Positions 36,840-48,330 of a DNA stretch of 64,000 nucleotides are shown here, piece by piece (within the stretch, counting starts at the first letter, position 1; every line of letters starts with the position of its first letter). Below the pieces are notes generated by a model. The model made no database searches. It saw only the letters and a list, made by a program, of their open reading frames with translations, and was not told where the DNA came from. The DNA comes from Eretmocerus hayati (taxonomy: Eukaryota; Arthropoda; Insecta; Hymenoptera; Aphelinidae): assembly GCA_029851415.1 (NCBI GenBank), contig CM056742.1, positions 152,835,121-152,899,120 on the forward strand. The letters run 5' to 3'. Made by a program: the position numbers and the translations under genes.

Positions 36840-39800
36840 TCATATACTGTGCGAGCCCGAAACTCCTGGTGACGACGTCGTCATCGCAGCAGCCGCACTG
36901 ATAACTGGCGTCGAAGGAGGTGTCGTCGTCGTAGCTGTCGTTATCGTCGCCGTCGTCGAGGCTGCAGCAACTGTAGGACTCGTTACACTTGGTGCCACGA
37001 CCACGGGTAATGGAGTTGTAGGAGTTCCTGGCACAATAGGTCCGGGTGTTGACGGTGGTTGGCTCACGATGACGGGTTGCTGTTGCGGCTGAGGTGTTTG
37101 TGGTTGACCTTGCTGTTGAGGCGTCTGTCTAGGAGGTGAAAGCAGTTCTTGCCGATCGCGCTCACGTTCTCGTCCCGGTCGCCAAGCTTCTAACAGTGCC
37201 TCGACGCGCTCTTCTGTAGGGCCCCAGCGAGTATAGCCAGCCGCATTCTGCAGCCAGACGACAAGAGTTCCGTGGTGCGCCCTGATATTTACTTCACCCC
37301 TGGAAGAATCATTTCATGATAGTATCAATTTCAAAGTTGTGAGATTTGTTCGATTTTCTACTATAGAAAATACGATCGATTTTATATGGATAGAGCAAAG
37401 AGATTAAAAGGTAGACATCGCATTTGCGACAAGAATAAGCTGGGACTGTGCAAAGACAAAAACATGTTTACAGAAATATCCATAAGACAATACAAGATAA
37501 CATATTTCAGGAAGAGTCACAGATGTGACTGAGTCATCTATTATTACTCTATATATATATAGAGTAATAATAGAGACAACGACTATTACCTAGTCATGGT
37601 ATAATTGTTCGTGATCTACAGCAAAATGAATGAACTTTTTTAATGGTAGATCAACATGAATAGAAACAGACTAATACTACTATGATATGCACGTAGATTG
37701 CATCAACGTTCGACATGATTACAGTAAAAAAATAGTATGTATCAATGTGAGATCATGTGGATCGCCTTTTGCAAGTTGCATATTGAAGCGAGATCGCGTC
37801 AAAATTGGTCGGAAAACACAAAGTACTAATCGAAACATTGTCAAGATATCTTGACAACGTTTCGGAGAATTAAACAATTTATGACAACTATGATCACTGC
37901 CAGTAATAACAGGAATGTATGCGTTATAAGGCATAAAATGCAATGCTACTTCATAATCTAAATCATGAAGCGTACATACTTTGGGAGCACGTGTTGAAGG
38001 CCGTTCCTGTACTCGTGTTCCTTGCCTGGCACGACAACTTGTTTCCTTTTGAAGTGACTTGCTTCGAGTTTGAGAAGCGCATTCGGCGCAGGATCTCGCC
38101 ACTCGGGCAGAAATACGATGAATGACAGAGGTTCTGCAGAGTCTGACAGTAGCCTTTCAAAGTGATTGACCATTGCTTCCATGAGCTCCTCACAATACGG
38201 TGGGTTCGCTTGAAAACTGCCACTTATCGGCCTAAAGTCTAAGAAGGGACCTCTCGATCCAAAGTACGCATCAGTATCAGCGAATGCCGAACAGAATTGC
38301 CTGAAGTAGCAATTCAGGGGTGAAGCGAAGCACTCAAAGCTCACGCCGAAGTGACGCTGCAAACACTCGAATACGGTGACAGGCAAGGCCATCTGTGTCG
38401 CTTGACTGTCCGTGCTGCCCAGGTACGTCTGATATCTTTTCAATAAACACCATACTCGAGGTAAAAACATTTCGAACTTGCGATCATCGAAACAGTTATG
38501 CCTATACAAGTGCTCTAATTTTGTCAGATGTGTACCATTGATGCACATTGCATCGCCGTGATATCGCAAAATTGTCTGTTCCCTTTCCGGTAAATACTCG
38601 ATCTGCAATTCAATTCAAGTTAAATTTACTCAAATTGAATAAGATTTCAATGCGTAATTTAATATAAATAAATGCAATGAATTACCTGAGGAAGTCTCGG
38701 GGCTGGGAGGGAAAATTGCACTGGGTAGCACCATACTTTTCGCTGGGTACTCACGGGCCCACCAGCAGGTATCGCATCGTTCAAGTTATTGTCCTTGAGT
38801 ATCAATGCATTTTTGTCTTTCACTTTCTTGGCGTACTCTGTCGATAGATGATAAATTTTCAAACATATTCCCTCTACACTAGAATTGACTGTCTCTGTTA
38901 AATGAGGTTGGCACTGCTGCTTCAGATGTGCAAGCCTATCTTGAAAATCGTCAAAAGTTGCACCTACAGTTCTCCTCAACCACTGGAACGTGTCTTCTGC
39001 ATTCCATTTGACTACTTTTCGGCTTTCTCGGGACGCATCTCTCGAATCTACGACGCTCTTAGCAGCTTCCGCGTATCGAGATAACTGTTTTCTAGCATCA
39101 CCGGTAAACTTGGGCCGCACTAGTTTGATAGGAATATCGTTCATAATTTCACGTTTCATTGACTGCGAGATTTCTGGGAAACATTGACTCGGAAGGAGAG
39201 GATCTGTTCCACAATCTATCACTTTTCTTTCCATAAGCCATCGATTGAATGAATCTTTAGGAGCATCGATAGATTCTCTTGAGTGACATAATTCTTGATA
39301 GCAGCCACGCAATTTTGTCAACAAGCCACACCTCAGAGCTTCAACATCTGGGTGTACATGAAGAAGACTTGTGGGAGCTCTTTCAAATATAATGACATTT
39401 GTTGGCACATCTAAGTCCCATGGTCCTCTGTAAGGTAGAGTTCAAATGAATCAAGTAATATGGTCAATGTTTGTGCGATTCAAAGTTTACTCACGCTAAT
39501 ATGAATTTCTTCTGGGGCATGACATTTCCATCCTCTGATGGCCTACGCTTAAGAGGGCCTAGTGGAGTACCAGGAGGCATTTGTCCATTACCCGATATCA
39601 TTGGCACGCCAATACCCAATGGATCCGTAATAGGATCAAACTACAAATGAAAAGATAAACTAGTTGATAATAATCCATATGAATGACCATCAGGACTACA
39701 GTGAAGCTTAGGTTTCGTACATGCGGTTTGAGAGACGGCATGACCCACAATGATTCCCCAGTCAATTTATTCCAGAAATAGGGTCGATTCTCTCTTTTAC

Positions 39801-40206
39801 TCCAGAATTTCTTCCAACCTTGTTGCTGTAGCTCCACAGACAGTTCAGCATCCAAATAACCAGGTGGCATCATACCCTGAGGCACAAAAGTCCAAAATCA
39901 TGTATCGACCATAATCGAATATCAACCTCACATTCTCTTAAAGCTTCTTACCTGTATCATCATATTGGGTTGCTGCATGTGGGGACTCATAACATGAAGA
40001 TGTTCTCCCATAACTGGTGGAGGTGACAACATGGGTGGCTGCAGCTTTACAGGTGTAGGAACTATCACCTGAGTAACGGGCTGGCTGACCTCCTGCGGTG
40101 GATTTAGATGGTGCATAGAGGATATAGACGTAGTGGGTGCATTCATCATGGCATCCCACGCAGAGGTGCTGGGAATCTCTGTCTTCCCTCCGCTGACCTC
40201 GTTCAT
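36840..40206 (-). CDS. Pcif1: PCIF1, mRNA cap-adenosine N6-methyltransferase
   Basis: Binds phosphorylated RNA polymerase II through a WW domain and methylates the cap-adjacent 2'-O-methyladenosine (m6Am). Six exons: 39952-40206, 39721-39876, 39495-39640, 38686-39427, 37980-38602 and 36840-37299. All agree in phase and give 793 residues (human PCIF1 has 704). The WW domain lies at about residues 102-133 with Trp 106 and Trp 129. The helical and methyltransferase core matches strongly ('RKVVKWN.EDTF.WLR', '[18 protein letters not shown]', '[13 protein letters not shown]'). The catalytic motif reads NPPY at about residues 566-569 (human NPPF), consistent with an active N6-adenine enzyme. The C-terminus after about residue 700 is a Pro/Thr/Ala-rich tail. 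It ends at a TGA that is followed by another in-frame stretch. The last intron uses donor GTATGT. Confidence 0.96.
37538..37573. repeat. Perfect 36-bp palindrome in a PCIF1 intron
   Basis: The sequence from CTATTATTACTC to its mirror complement is fully self-complementary around an (AT)n core. It lies in the 680-base intron before the last exon. Confidence 0.85.
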
Positions 40207-42077
40207 TATGTAGCATCAATGGACACTAGTGCAAGAGACCCTGAACCCAGGGTGATAATCTGGTATAAGAGACACTGATGCACCAGGTTTACTGGGACAT
40301 GGGAATTCTCACTGAATGCTGTACCAGGTCGTTATACCTGGGTAACTAGTGAATGTATTACCGGTGTCAGTTGTTGTTTGTAAACACGCAGACTACGCGG
40401 AGAGAGAGATTGCTACGTTTGGCAGCGCGAGGTGGCCGCGGATATCTGTTTGTTTACATGCGTTGGCGGGATATGGCGTGGAGGGCGACGACGTCGAGAT
40501 GAGGTCCCCTAGGTGCACTTGGTGTAGAGTTCCAGGTGCATGAGCTAAATCGCGATTGGACGACCAGGACTCACCGGGACGCGGAATTCGATCGTGAAGC
40601 CGGTATGTTATCGCGGCGAGATGAGTTCAGTCATGATTTGCGAGAGAACGAGCGACAGGACTCCTCCTCTTGGACGCCATTTGCTTGCAACTGATGCGAA
40701 GCTGCGACAGAGGCGAGGAGAACAAAAAAGTCTGAGCGTTCATGTAGACGAGCTAGCGACTTAGATAAATGAGATGACAACACTTTAGGGTCCCTAGAAC
40801 ACTTCTGCTTGAAACTGGCGCCATCTATAGTAGAAGTGCTCTACCTTACCAACTGCAAAAAAAAGCGAAAACGAAAGCAGCTCCGGCGCGAAAAAATCGA
40901 TTCAAAGCGCTTCGCACTAATTATCTCCTTTCCACCATGGCACTAATATTGAGCTTTACTCGAAGATTGCGAGTAAGCAAGTCATTCATACGCAGCATAT
41001 TTATCACTTTGAAACGAATCATCGTAAATCCTGCAGTACAGTAGTACCTTAAACTAACGTAGTTTTGGAAAATCCGAGTAAGACTTGGTATATTTCATGG
41101 TTGGCGAAACAGGGTGCGTGAAATAGTGAATTATAGAGTAAACTTCGTTATGCATATCATCTTTTGAAAGCGATTAAGGTGCCAGGTTTTGATCGGTTTG
41201 GGAATGGTGGGTTTCACCATTCCCAGGTATTGAAGCACCCCCTCGTCAGAGTGCGGAAAAAATTACAAGTCTTCTTAGGAACTTTAACCCTCTTGCGTAT
41301 ACGATTTTTTCATATTTCCCGTTCCAGAATGCACGAGTTTTCTGCAAGCTTGGATGACGTAGCAAAGTGTTCACCTTTATGTTTTCGAAGTCACTGAACA
41401 CGAGTTCGGTGCCCAAAAGAGTCATCTCGGTTATTTATGTGTTCCGAAACCGGTACGGTGAGTTAAGAGTGAGATTTCTTATGTAAAAATTACGTTATTT
41501 TTGATCCGCTACTTTGAATTTTCATTTTCTAAGAGTGGACTCGGTTTCTCTGATTCCAAAAACCTCCGAGGAAAACATTTCAGCTCGATTCGAGTATGTT
41601 TATAACTTTATTTCTACATGAAAAAATTTTTCTGGAGCGTGCATAATTATCAACAATTTTTGCAGTTCTCAATTGCTCTCCCCCACGATAGCGACGAAAT
41701 ATAGAGAACCTGAATCAATTTATCTTGAAGAAAATCATCTCAGCTCCAATTTGCCGTGTCGCACGTGTCTTAAAACGCAACGAGTCAAAAGTTATTCAAA
41801 ATAGTGTTAGGACGTATTGCTTGTCGAAATGTTCACTGCTGGAAATTTGAGTGCAACAATTGACTGACATCTCTTTCAATCGGATCGCTTCGGTGATTCT
41901 GTACACGGACCGATTGCACTCCGAACCTCTCATCTACCGAGGACAGAGACATATATATAATATACTTGAGATCATCCCTTGGATTAAATATGTTACAATC
42001 AAAAAAGCTGTGCCCTGATAGCACGATCTGTTCCAGTAACGTGGTATCCATGTGGCGGTGGAACATTAGCCACATTC
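40207..42077. other. Intergenic, PCIF1 upstream region
   Basis: The first 600 bases are GC- and CpG-rich, as expected for the PCIF1 promoter on the minus strand. The remainder is AT-rich with a small hairpin at about 41200-41225 ('gggaatggtg' paired with its complement). No further gene is seen. Confidence 0.45.
40817..40827 (-). promoter_or_regulatory. Candidate CTCF-like site
   Basis: The minus strand reads TAGATGGCGCC, matching the YAGRKGGCGC core of the animal insulator protein CTCF. It sits about 610 bases upstream of the PCIF1 start, between flanking 'agaacacttct' and 'agaagtgctct' that are partly inverted. This is a motif match only. Confidence 0.3.
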
Positions 42078-43548
42078 CCAAAATTTTGGAGGCCACATGC
42101 ATTCCACGCACGTTTCGCGAACTAGGAAAATGTCCATTTTTCTAGCAATCGGACCATACGTGGAACGCGCCCGGAACAGTTAGCAGGAATGTGACGGCCA
42201 CAAGCCTAGAACGTTCGCGGGTTAGAGAGCTCGACGGTTCTCGAGTTGATCATGCTACGAGGGTGGCGCGGGTACTGATACAGAGGGGATACTCGACAAA
42301 TCGATCATATTGTGATGTCAAATTCATAAATCAAAGCGAGAGAATAGGAAAATTCCCATCGAGACTCATACGACCCCCAAACCCCCAACGAGAATTCGAC
42401 GTTCTATATATTTCAGCGCTTAGACCGTGTCTCGGCGTGACAATTTTCAGGATAAGTCATTTGCCCAGGATAGCCCTAACTGCATAAGGGTGATGACAGA
42501 TTGCCCACTACGACACGAATCTCACGACACGACATTACTTTCATTCCTGCGAACCTAATCATCGATGAATTTGATTCATTTTCATAATCCATAATTGACA
42601 CTGTAAAAATGAATCCAATCCAACGACGGTTGGGCTCGTAGGAATGAATTCCGTGTCGCGTTGGGCGGTGTCGTGTAGTGAGATTTGTGTCGTCGCGAGT
42701 TGTCTGTCATCACCCTAAGGCCACTGCCTTAGGGTCATTCGGGCAGCGGACTTCATGTGAAGGACTCTGGGATCAGTGAAGAAACGGCACGAGCATGTAT
42801 GCTACAGTGAAACCCTGTAGAAGGATGCTCAGCACAATACGTATCGACTCGAAGACGAAGCAGCAAACGACGGGCCTTCAATGACCCTCCGAATTCTTGA
42901 AGACGTGCGGTCCGACTTACTCCCTTCAAACCAATTAAACTTGCATCTACCCTCCTGAGAACAATATTCCACCCTATCAATCTAGAATTTGTTATCTGAT
43001 CAAGCTATGACCCTCGTTGGCAAAGTAAGCCAAGAGGCGTAACTTACGCTCAGTAATTTGCTGATGAACAAGATGTATTGCAATGCTATATGTCGGCCGA
43101 CGTATCTCAGAAATGGATAGAAATACGATGGGAAAATGTTCGTCTGAAGAGTCAAGAATACTCTTGGGCCGGTCAAACCTTATGCACCGCAAGCATCTCG
43201 ACTCTTCGCGATGATCATTCAAATGTATCAATCTGTCTCGGTCCAGCAAAAGATGAAACGTTTATCTCCATCGTTGACATCTAGTCTGTAGGTGATTGTT
43301 GCTTTCTGCGAAATTCGTTTCGTAATCATCAGTTAGTAAACTTTGATCCATCATTCCTGGCACCTTCGTAGCATGATCAACTCGAGAACCGTCGATAGCC
43401 TTCTAACTCGCGAACGTTCTAGGCTTGTGGCCATCACATACTGTTCCGGGCACGTTCCAAGTATTTTTTGATTGCCACAAAAGTAGACATTTTTCTAGTT
43501 CCCGAAACGTGGCTTCCACAATCTTGGAGCTGGATCTCGGGATAGGAA
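42078..43548. mobile_element. TIR element with ~185-bp arms
   Basis: 42078-42265 and 43361-43548 are inverted copies with scattered differences; both carry 'ctagaacgttcgcg', 'ggttctcgagttgatcatgc' and 'gccacaagcct'. The roughly 1.1-kb interior has only short frames with no transposase similarity, and another element is inserted in it. Outer boundaries and target duplication are not settled. Confidence 0.65.
42487..42716. mobile_element. Small MITE nested in the 42-kb element
   Basis: The ends AGGGTGATGACAG at 42487 and its complement ending at 42716 begin roughly 50-bp inverted arms. The arms carry 'cgacacgaatctcacgacac' on the left and a diverged inverted copy on the right. The length is 230 bp with no open frame. 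Confidence 0.65.
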
Positions 43549-43660
43549 GACCTGTGAAATCAGCCCTTGAAAAGACCCTCATTTCCCACCAGAACTAAAT
43601 GATTCCCAAAGTCTTGTCAAGATTCGTGTTCCACAAGATTGGACCTCTCTTCGAAAGTGC
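43549..43660. repeat. Dispersed repeat copy (also near 57985)
   Basis: The stretch from 'gggataggaag' through 'gattcccaaagtcttgtcaag' aligns with 57990-58110 ('gggataggagccc' to 'gattcccaaagtttcgtgaag') in the same orientation. Both are probably fragments of one repeat family. Confidence 0.5.
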
Positions 43661-44914
43661 GATAGAAAACCACTTCAAAATTGACTGCGAATGTCATTAA
43701 ATATTTTTCAACCACACGTGATCTGTTTCTTACTCGTCGGTGAAGGTCGACTCAAGTATCTTTTAAACAATTTTTCATGAGCCTCAAATATGCAATCGGA
43801 GTCTAAAAAAAATTCAAATCAAAATCAATGCTCGGACCGTTCAAAACAAAGCTAAATTACCTTGCATACAGACACGTGGGCCAAATAATTGACAAAATGA
43901 TTACGCACCTATATAGTCTATATGGACACAGGTGCGTTAAGTTTCATACGTACCTTGAACATCGTTATTCCATAAACGATAGGCGCAGGTGCGTGGGCTC
44001 GCAGAAAAAGAATCGCAAGGATACAAACTCTGTAAAGGATCATCTTCTAGCTTACGTCAAAAGTGTTCATGTCATAGAATAATGTGTGGAAGGACGTGTG
44101 CGTAGTAAATGTAAGTATATGAACGATAGGCAGGTTCATAACGAATCTGCTGCTGATGATGATGTAGGAGGAGTTGAAGGAAAAATTGCGCGGGCGTCGC
44201 GAGGCCACGGGGCACGACTATAATAATAATATTCCAACATATCGGTAACCAGACGACGGCGACGACGATTTTTGCGTGAGTCGCGTTTTCTGATATATGT
44301 CTGACGATTCTATACAGCAACGATGATGATGATGATGATGATGATTATAGGCGCCAAACCGATGATGCTCGAGTAAAGCTTGATATTTCGTACGCTCTCT
44401 CTCTCGTCAGATCAGCCATCCGCCTCCTCATCGCTTAGTTACATCCAGTTTTCTGGAGACCTCTCACGCGATCGCGCGCCGACGAGCCACACACAAAGAG
44501 AGCGTCCTAATATTATCATTATATACATTTATAACCCATAATTCGTGATACTCGATGTTTCATTGCATTTTTCTTTTATGAACTTGAATCTCGCGCGTAT
44601 TTTATTACACATACGCTTGTAAATTTGATAATTTTGCCAGTACCAATCATACGATTCCCGTTATGAAAATAGAAGACGTGCAAATATGTATGGTTCTAGA
44701 GTGAGCAGTGGCACAGCATCAGTGAATTCGAAGGACATATCATCCTTTCGATACACGTGTCCGTTGGGGGCAGTGTACTGCTCTTGTTGTGAGTCGTTAA
44801 CATCAAGAAGAAAAAATAGTGTTTGTGATTAGTAGTGCGGGGTGTGAAAAGTTCAAATGTTGTTATTGTTGTAGTGAAATACAATATCTAAATAATTTGC
44901 GTGAAATTTAAAAA
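43661..44914. other. Intergenic and putative 5' region of the 44.9-kb exon
   Basis: It includes a (GAT)n run at 44322-44346. GC-rich sequence at about 44390-44500 is followed by about 200 bases without long frames directly before the ATG at 44915. The second half plausibly holds a promoter and 5' untranslated region; I found no decisive core-promoter element. Confidence 0.4.
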
Positions 44915-45019
44915 ATGTGGTTCAGTCAGCATCATCATCATCAGCAGCAGGAGAGCCGAAATAACTCCATCTTTTACGTCGACTCGGACTACGAGTCTCT
45001 GAGCCTGAACAATGTCAAG
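44915..45019 (+). CDS. Probable first coding exon of an unidentified gene
   Basis: An ATG at 44915 opens 35 codons: a His/Gln-rich start (FSQHHHHQQQ) followed by 'SIFYVDSDYESLSL'. It ends at AAG|GTACCC, a possible donor; read through, the frame stops at 45032-45034. The upstream sequence looks like an insect 5' leader. The Ser-Ile-Phe-Tyr...SDYE segment is loosely reminiscent of the 'SFLYRSDSDYD' phosphorylation-site region of PDE4/dunce phosphodiesterases. The match is too short to assign. No downstream exon could be found, so the gene would have a very long first intron and continue outside the window. Confidence 0.35.
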
Positions 45020-45034
45020 GTACCCATATTCTAG

Positions 45035-47603
45035 AAAAATGTTCCTTTCGACAATTGATTGTAATAACGAGGTATGATCCATTGATACTAGGGCATAAAA
45101 GTTGAGTCCTACGACCTATTGTCATTATACTATCTTCTAACGTGAGCAATAGTTAAAAAAAACCCGCACAAAAAGTGCACTTTCATCCGCAGTGTGTGAG
45201 AAAATATTTAATCCTGGTCTCTGTCGTGCAATCTGTATTTTTTGACATTATTATTGAAAGCGATTCTTGAATTAATTTGAGGTTTGAATGGTACTAAATG
45301 GCTGGCTCAAATTTTATAGAACGAGACTGCCAAAATTCCTTGACTCGTTGTTCTAGACTGCTGTTGTCGCGACTTCTGTTGTTTGCTCTTGAAGCATAAA
45401 TCATTTTTATCACCACCAACGTATACCTAAGTGTACATCGTGAGCTTTTATCAAGAATACAGTGAAGGAATTAACTTTATGTACACGATATTGTTGTCAT
45501 CGTTGTCATCGTGTATATGGCAGGTTCAGCGAGTCATTGTGAGCAGATGCTCACGATAGAACTCCACAGCAAACTCGGTCACGTTTTATATCGAAAATTA
45601 TGAATTTCAAAATCTTAAAAGTATCCTAACCTTGTAGACGATGAGATAGAACATTCCAAAACGCAAGTGTTTCCAACGATCTATCTAATATAACGTATGT
45701 TGAAGTACTCATCCTTATCTTGCTAATTTGCATGAGTATGCTGAAGAATTTTTTTTTGTTATATGAACATTTTGATTGCTCTGTGTGAAATGAGCCTCAT
45801 CACTCAACTCAAATTTGCATTGGAATTCGTGTGAGGTATTCATTCGATGTATATTTATGTATACATACAGCTCACGCCCACGAATTTTCGACGAATCAGA
45901 TGATTTTTGATGCAAAATATTTCCAGTCACCTCGTTTTTTTTTAAGCTTGCCAAACGATTCCTTCGAATTCGCACGTATACCACGTCGTAAAGTATGAAT
46001 GGAAAGTTTTGAATAAGTCTTTGCGTAGGATATATTTCGCGCGCGTAAGCGTGAACGAAAAAGAGTCATGAATTCCTCACAAGTTTTTTTTTTGCAGGCA
46101 AATCAAGCGTTCATGCTCTGTTTATTAAGGAAATATATGTGTAATCAGTAGCGAATAAACAATCTAATTCTGTTAAGATATAGCTGAAGATGGTGATGAG
46201 AGATTCAAGCGTGAGCAAGAGCAGGATTGAGGAGAAAAATCGGGCCAATGCACGATGCTTTCGCGCGGATAAATCGTGCAGTTTCTTTTCTCTATATTAA
46301 TGGCCTGGTGCGAGTCGACTCATAATGGATCTATCATTCATACTCATGAACGATAATATCTGAGTCTTAATTGTCCCAATTATTTGCACGTTTGGTTTTG
46401 TTCTATTCGCAGATTTGTATCACCATTTCTCTATATCCTGGATTCCCGCAATTCAGTCTGCTGATTCTTTAATTCCTGTGATTCAGAACGTTCGCATCCT
46501 AGATCTCGTTCAATTTATATTTTGCGACGATCTAGTATTCCTAATGGATTGTACATGCATTGTTCATTCCTAATTCGCGTTGCAATTAATGAATGAATTC
46601 ATTTCGATATTTCCATATAAGATGCATAAAATTATCTGACAGTCGTCAAAGTAGTACGAAACGATTGAGCTGATTGTGACCAATTTTACCAGCATCTAAA
46701 GGCATTGTCGATGGACTAAATTGTAAATGATCAGAGGATTTACGTTTGAGTTCATCGGTAAGATTAGTAACTCGCAAACATAAGCATGAGTTGTAACTTT
46801 TGTAAAATAGTTGGCAAAAGACAGTTCAACAGTGATCTTTTGTCATTCTCGAGGAGGTTTAGTTCAAACTCGCCTACGTGATTCCTGTAGTTTGAAAGAT
46901 TGATGAAAGACCCTGGTAAAAATGGTGAACATTTTTTGGCCAGGAACTGGCCAAGTGATCCTGCTATGCATTGCTACTATAGCCATGTATTGCATAGGTG
47001 TCCAGAAAAAATGGTCACGTATCTACCAGGCGAAGCCTCAAATTTTAGCAAAGACAGAACAAGTCAAGAGTTTCAAATCCAAGTATTGAGTCTTCTTAAA
47101 GCTATTCCTGGTCCAAATATGACTTTTTTATACTTTGATCACAGATTCTTTCATCATTTCTCAACAAACGGTCCTTTTACCAAGAGGAATATTCTGTTAA
47201 AAAACAGTCATATCGCGGATCAATAACAACTTTAGAACGATTTTCAGCAATCGATCTTGGAACTCTCGAATTGAACATTTAAATTGTATGAGTTTCAGTT
47301 TGATCGGCCGATTTTCGCGAAGAATGCAAATGGTCAGTTTGCACGAAATCGTAAGAATCTGAATTTTTCCGAGCTAGTGTATGTACCTCATAGTTGCAAA
47401 ATTAAGGTGAAAATGGTAATAACACATTTGGAAAGTATATGAAGAAAGCTCCGTAGCTGAGCTTAGCTCGATTCCTCTTTGATCATATAGATCCGAGATA
47501 ATGGGCTGTGAAGGCTAAAATTAATCTTCTGATAAGTAATATAAATCAGGTTCAAAGATACATTCGAAGATTGTCATTGGTTATTCTCATTGTAGATTCT
47601 AAA
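45035..47603. other. No supported gene (possible intron)
   Basis: AT-rich sequence. A 108-codon plus-strand frame at 46900-47226 has no recognised domain. If the 44.9-kb exon is real, this is intron. Confidence 0.4.
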
Positions 47604-48330
47604 TACAGGCAAAACTCCGTATTCGCGATTTCAAGTGGAGCTTATCATGCAAATCGTGGATGAAATTATGGAATGTTTAAGAAAATTCTTATCGCGAGAT
47701 TCGTAATCATGGAAATCTTCACATGATTTAGAAATACAGGGATGGGTGGTCAAGTTCAGATCGATCGAAACATTTATTCTATTGCTACGTAATTTTCAAT
47801 GAAGTTATCTCAAATGTTTCGTTTCGTTCATGGTTCTGGTTGGTCATAACGTATTTTGGTGCATCTTCCAAGTTTTTGATACACCAGATTATCTTCATTC
47901 GCATTTTCATCTAACATGGATCCTTCGAAGGATATCACTCAAAGGGCGAAATTCAAGGAATTCATGAGTATAGTAACCAAGGTACAGATTTTGAATTTCA
48001 TCAAATGAGATGAAAGAATTGGTGCGTTTGCAAAAAATTCCGAAATCAACAAGTATATTACTAGTTTTGTAAAGATATTCTCTACACCAATTTAACCAAC
48101 TTTTGTTGACTAGTTTTTTTTTAAAAGAAGACCAATTGATTCGCTATTCGTTTACTACTTCATCCCAAGCTATCAAGTTACATGTTAAAAATAATTGACT
48201 TCACACCACTTGGTCCAGCGGAACATAACCTCCCAAATCCCGTAAAAGACCAATATTTCTATATTCGCATTTCCGTATTCGCGGAGCCTTCTCGGGACGT
48301 ACCTACCGCGAAAACGGAGTTTTTCCGGTA
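47604..48330. mobile_element. TA-flanked pogo/Tigger-like MITE
   Basis: TA at 47604-47605 and 48329-48330 bounds a 723-bp element. Its ends read CAGGCAAAACTCCGTATTCG and, from the right, CCGGAAAAACTCCGTTTTCG. Copies of 'ccgtattcgcg' recur just inside the right end. TA duplication with ends of this style suggests the pogo/Tigger branch of Tc1/mariner. No transposase remains. Confidence 0.65.

Noticed and set aside
46900..47226. 108-codon plus-strand frame
   Set aside because: No recognisable domain and no splice or promoter support; not enough to call a gene.
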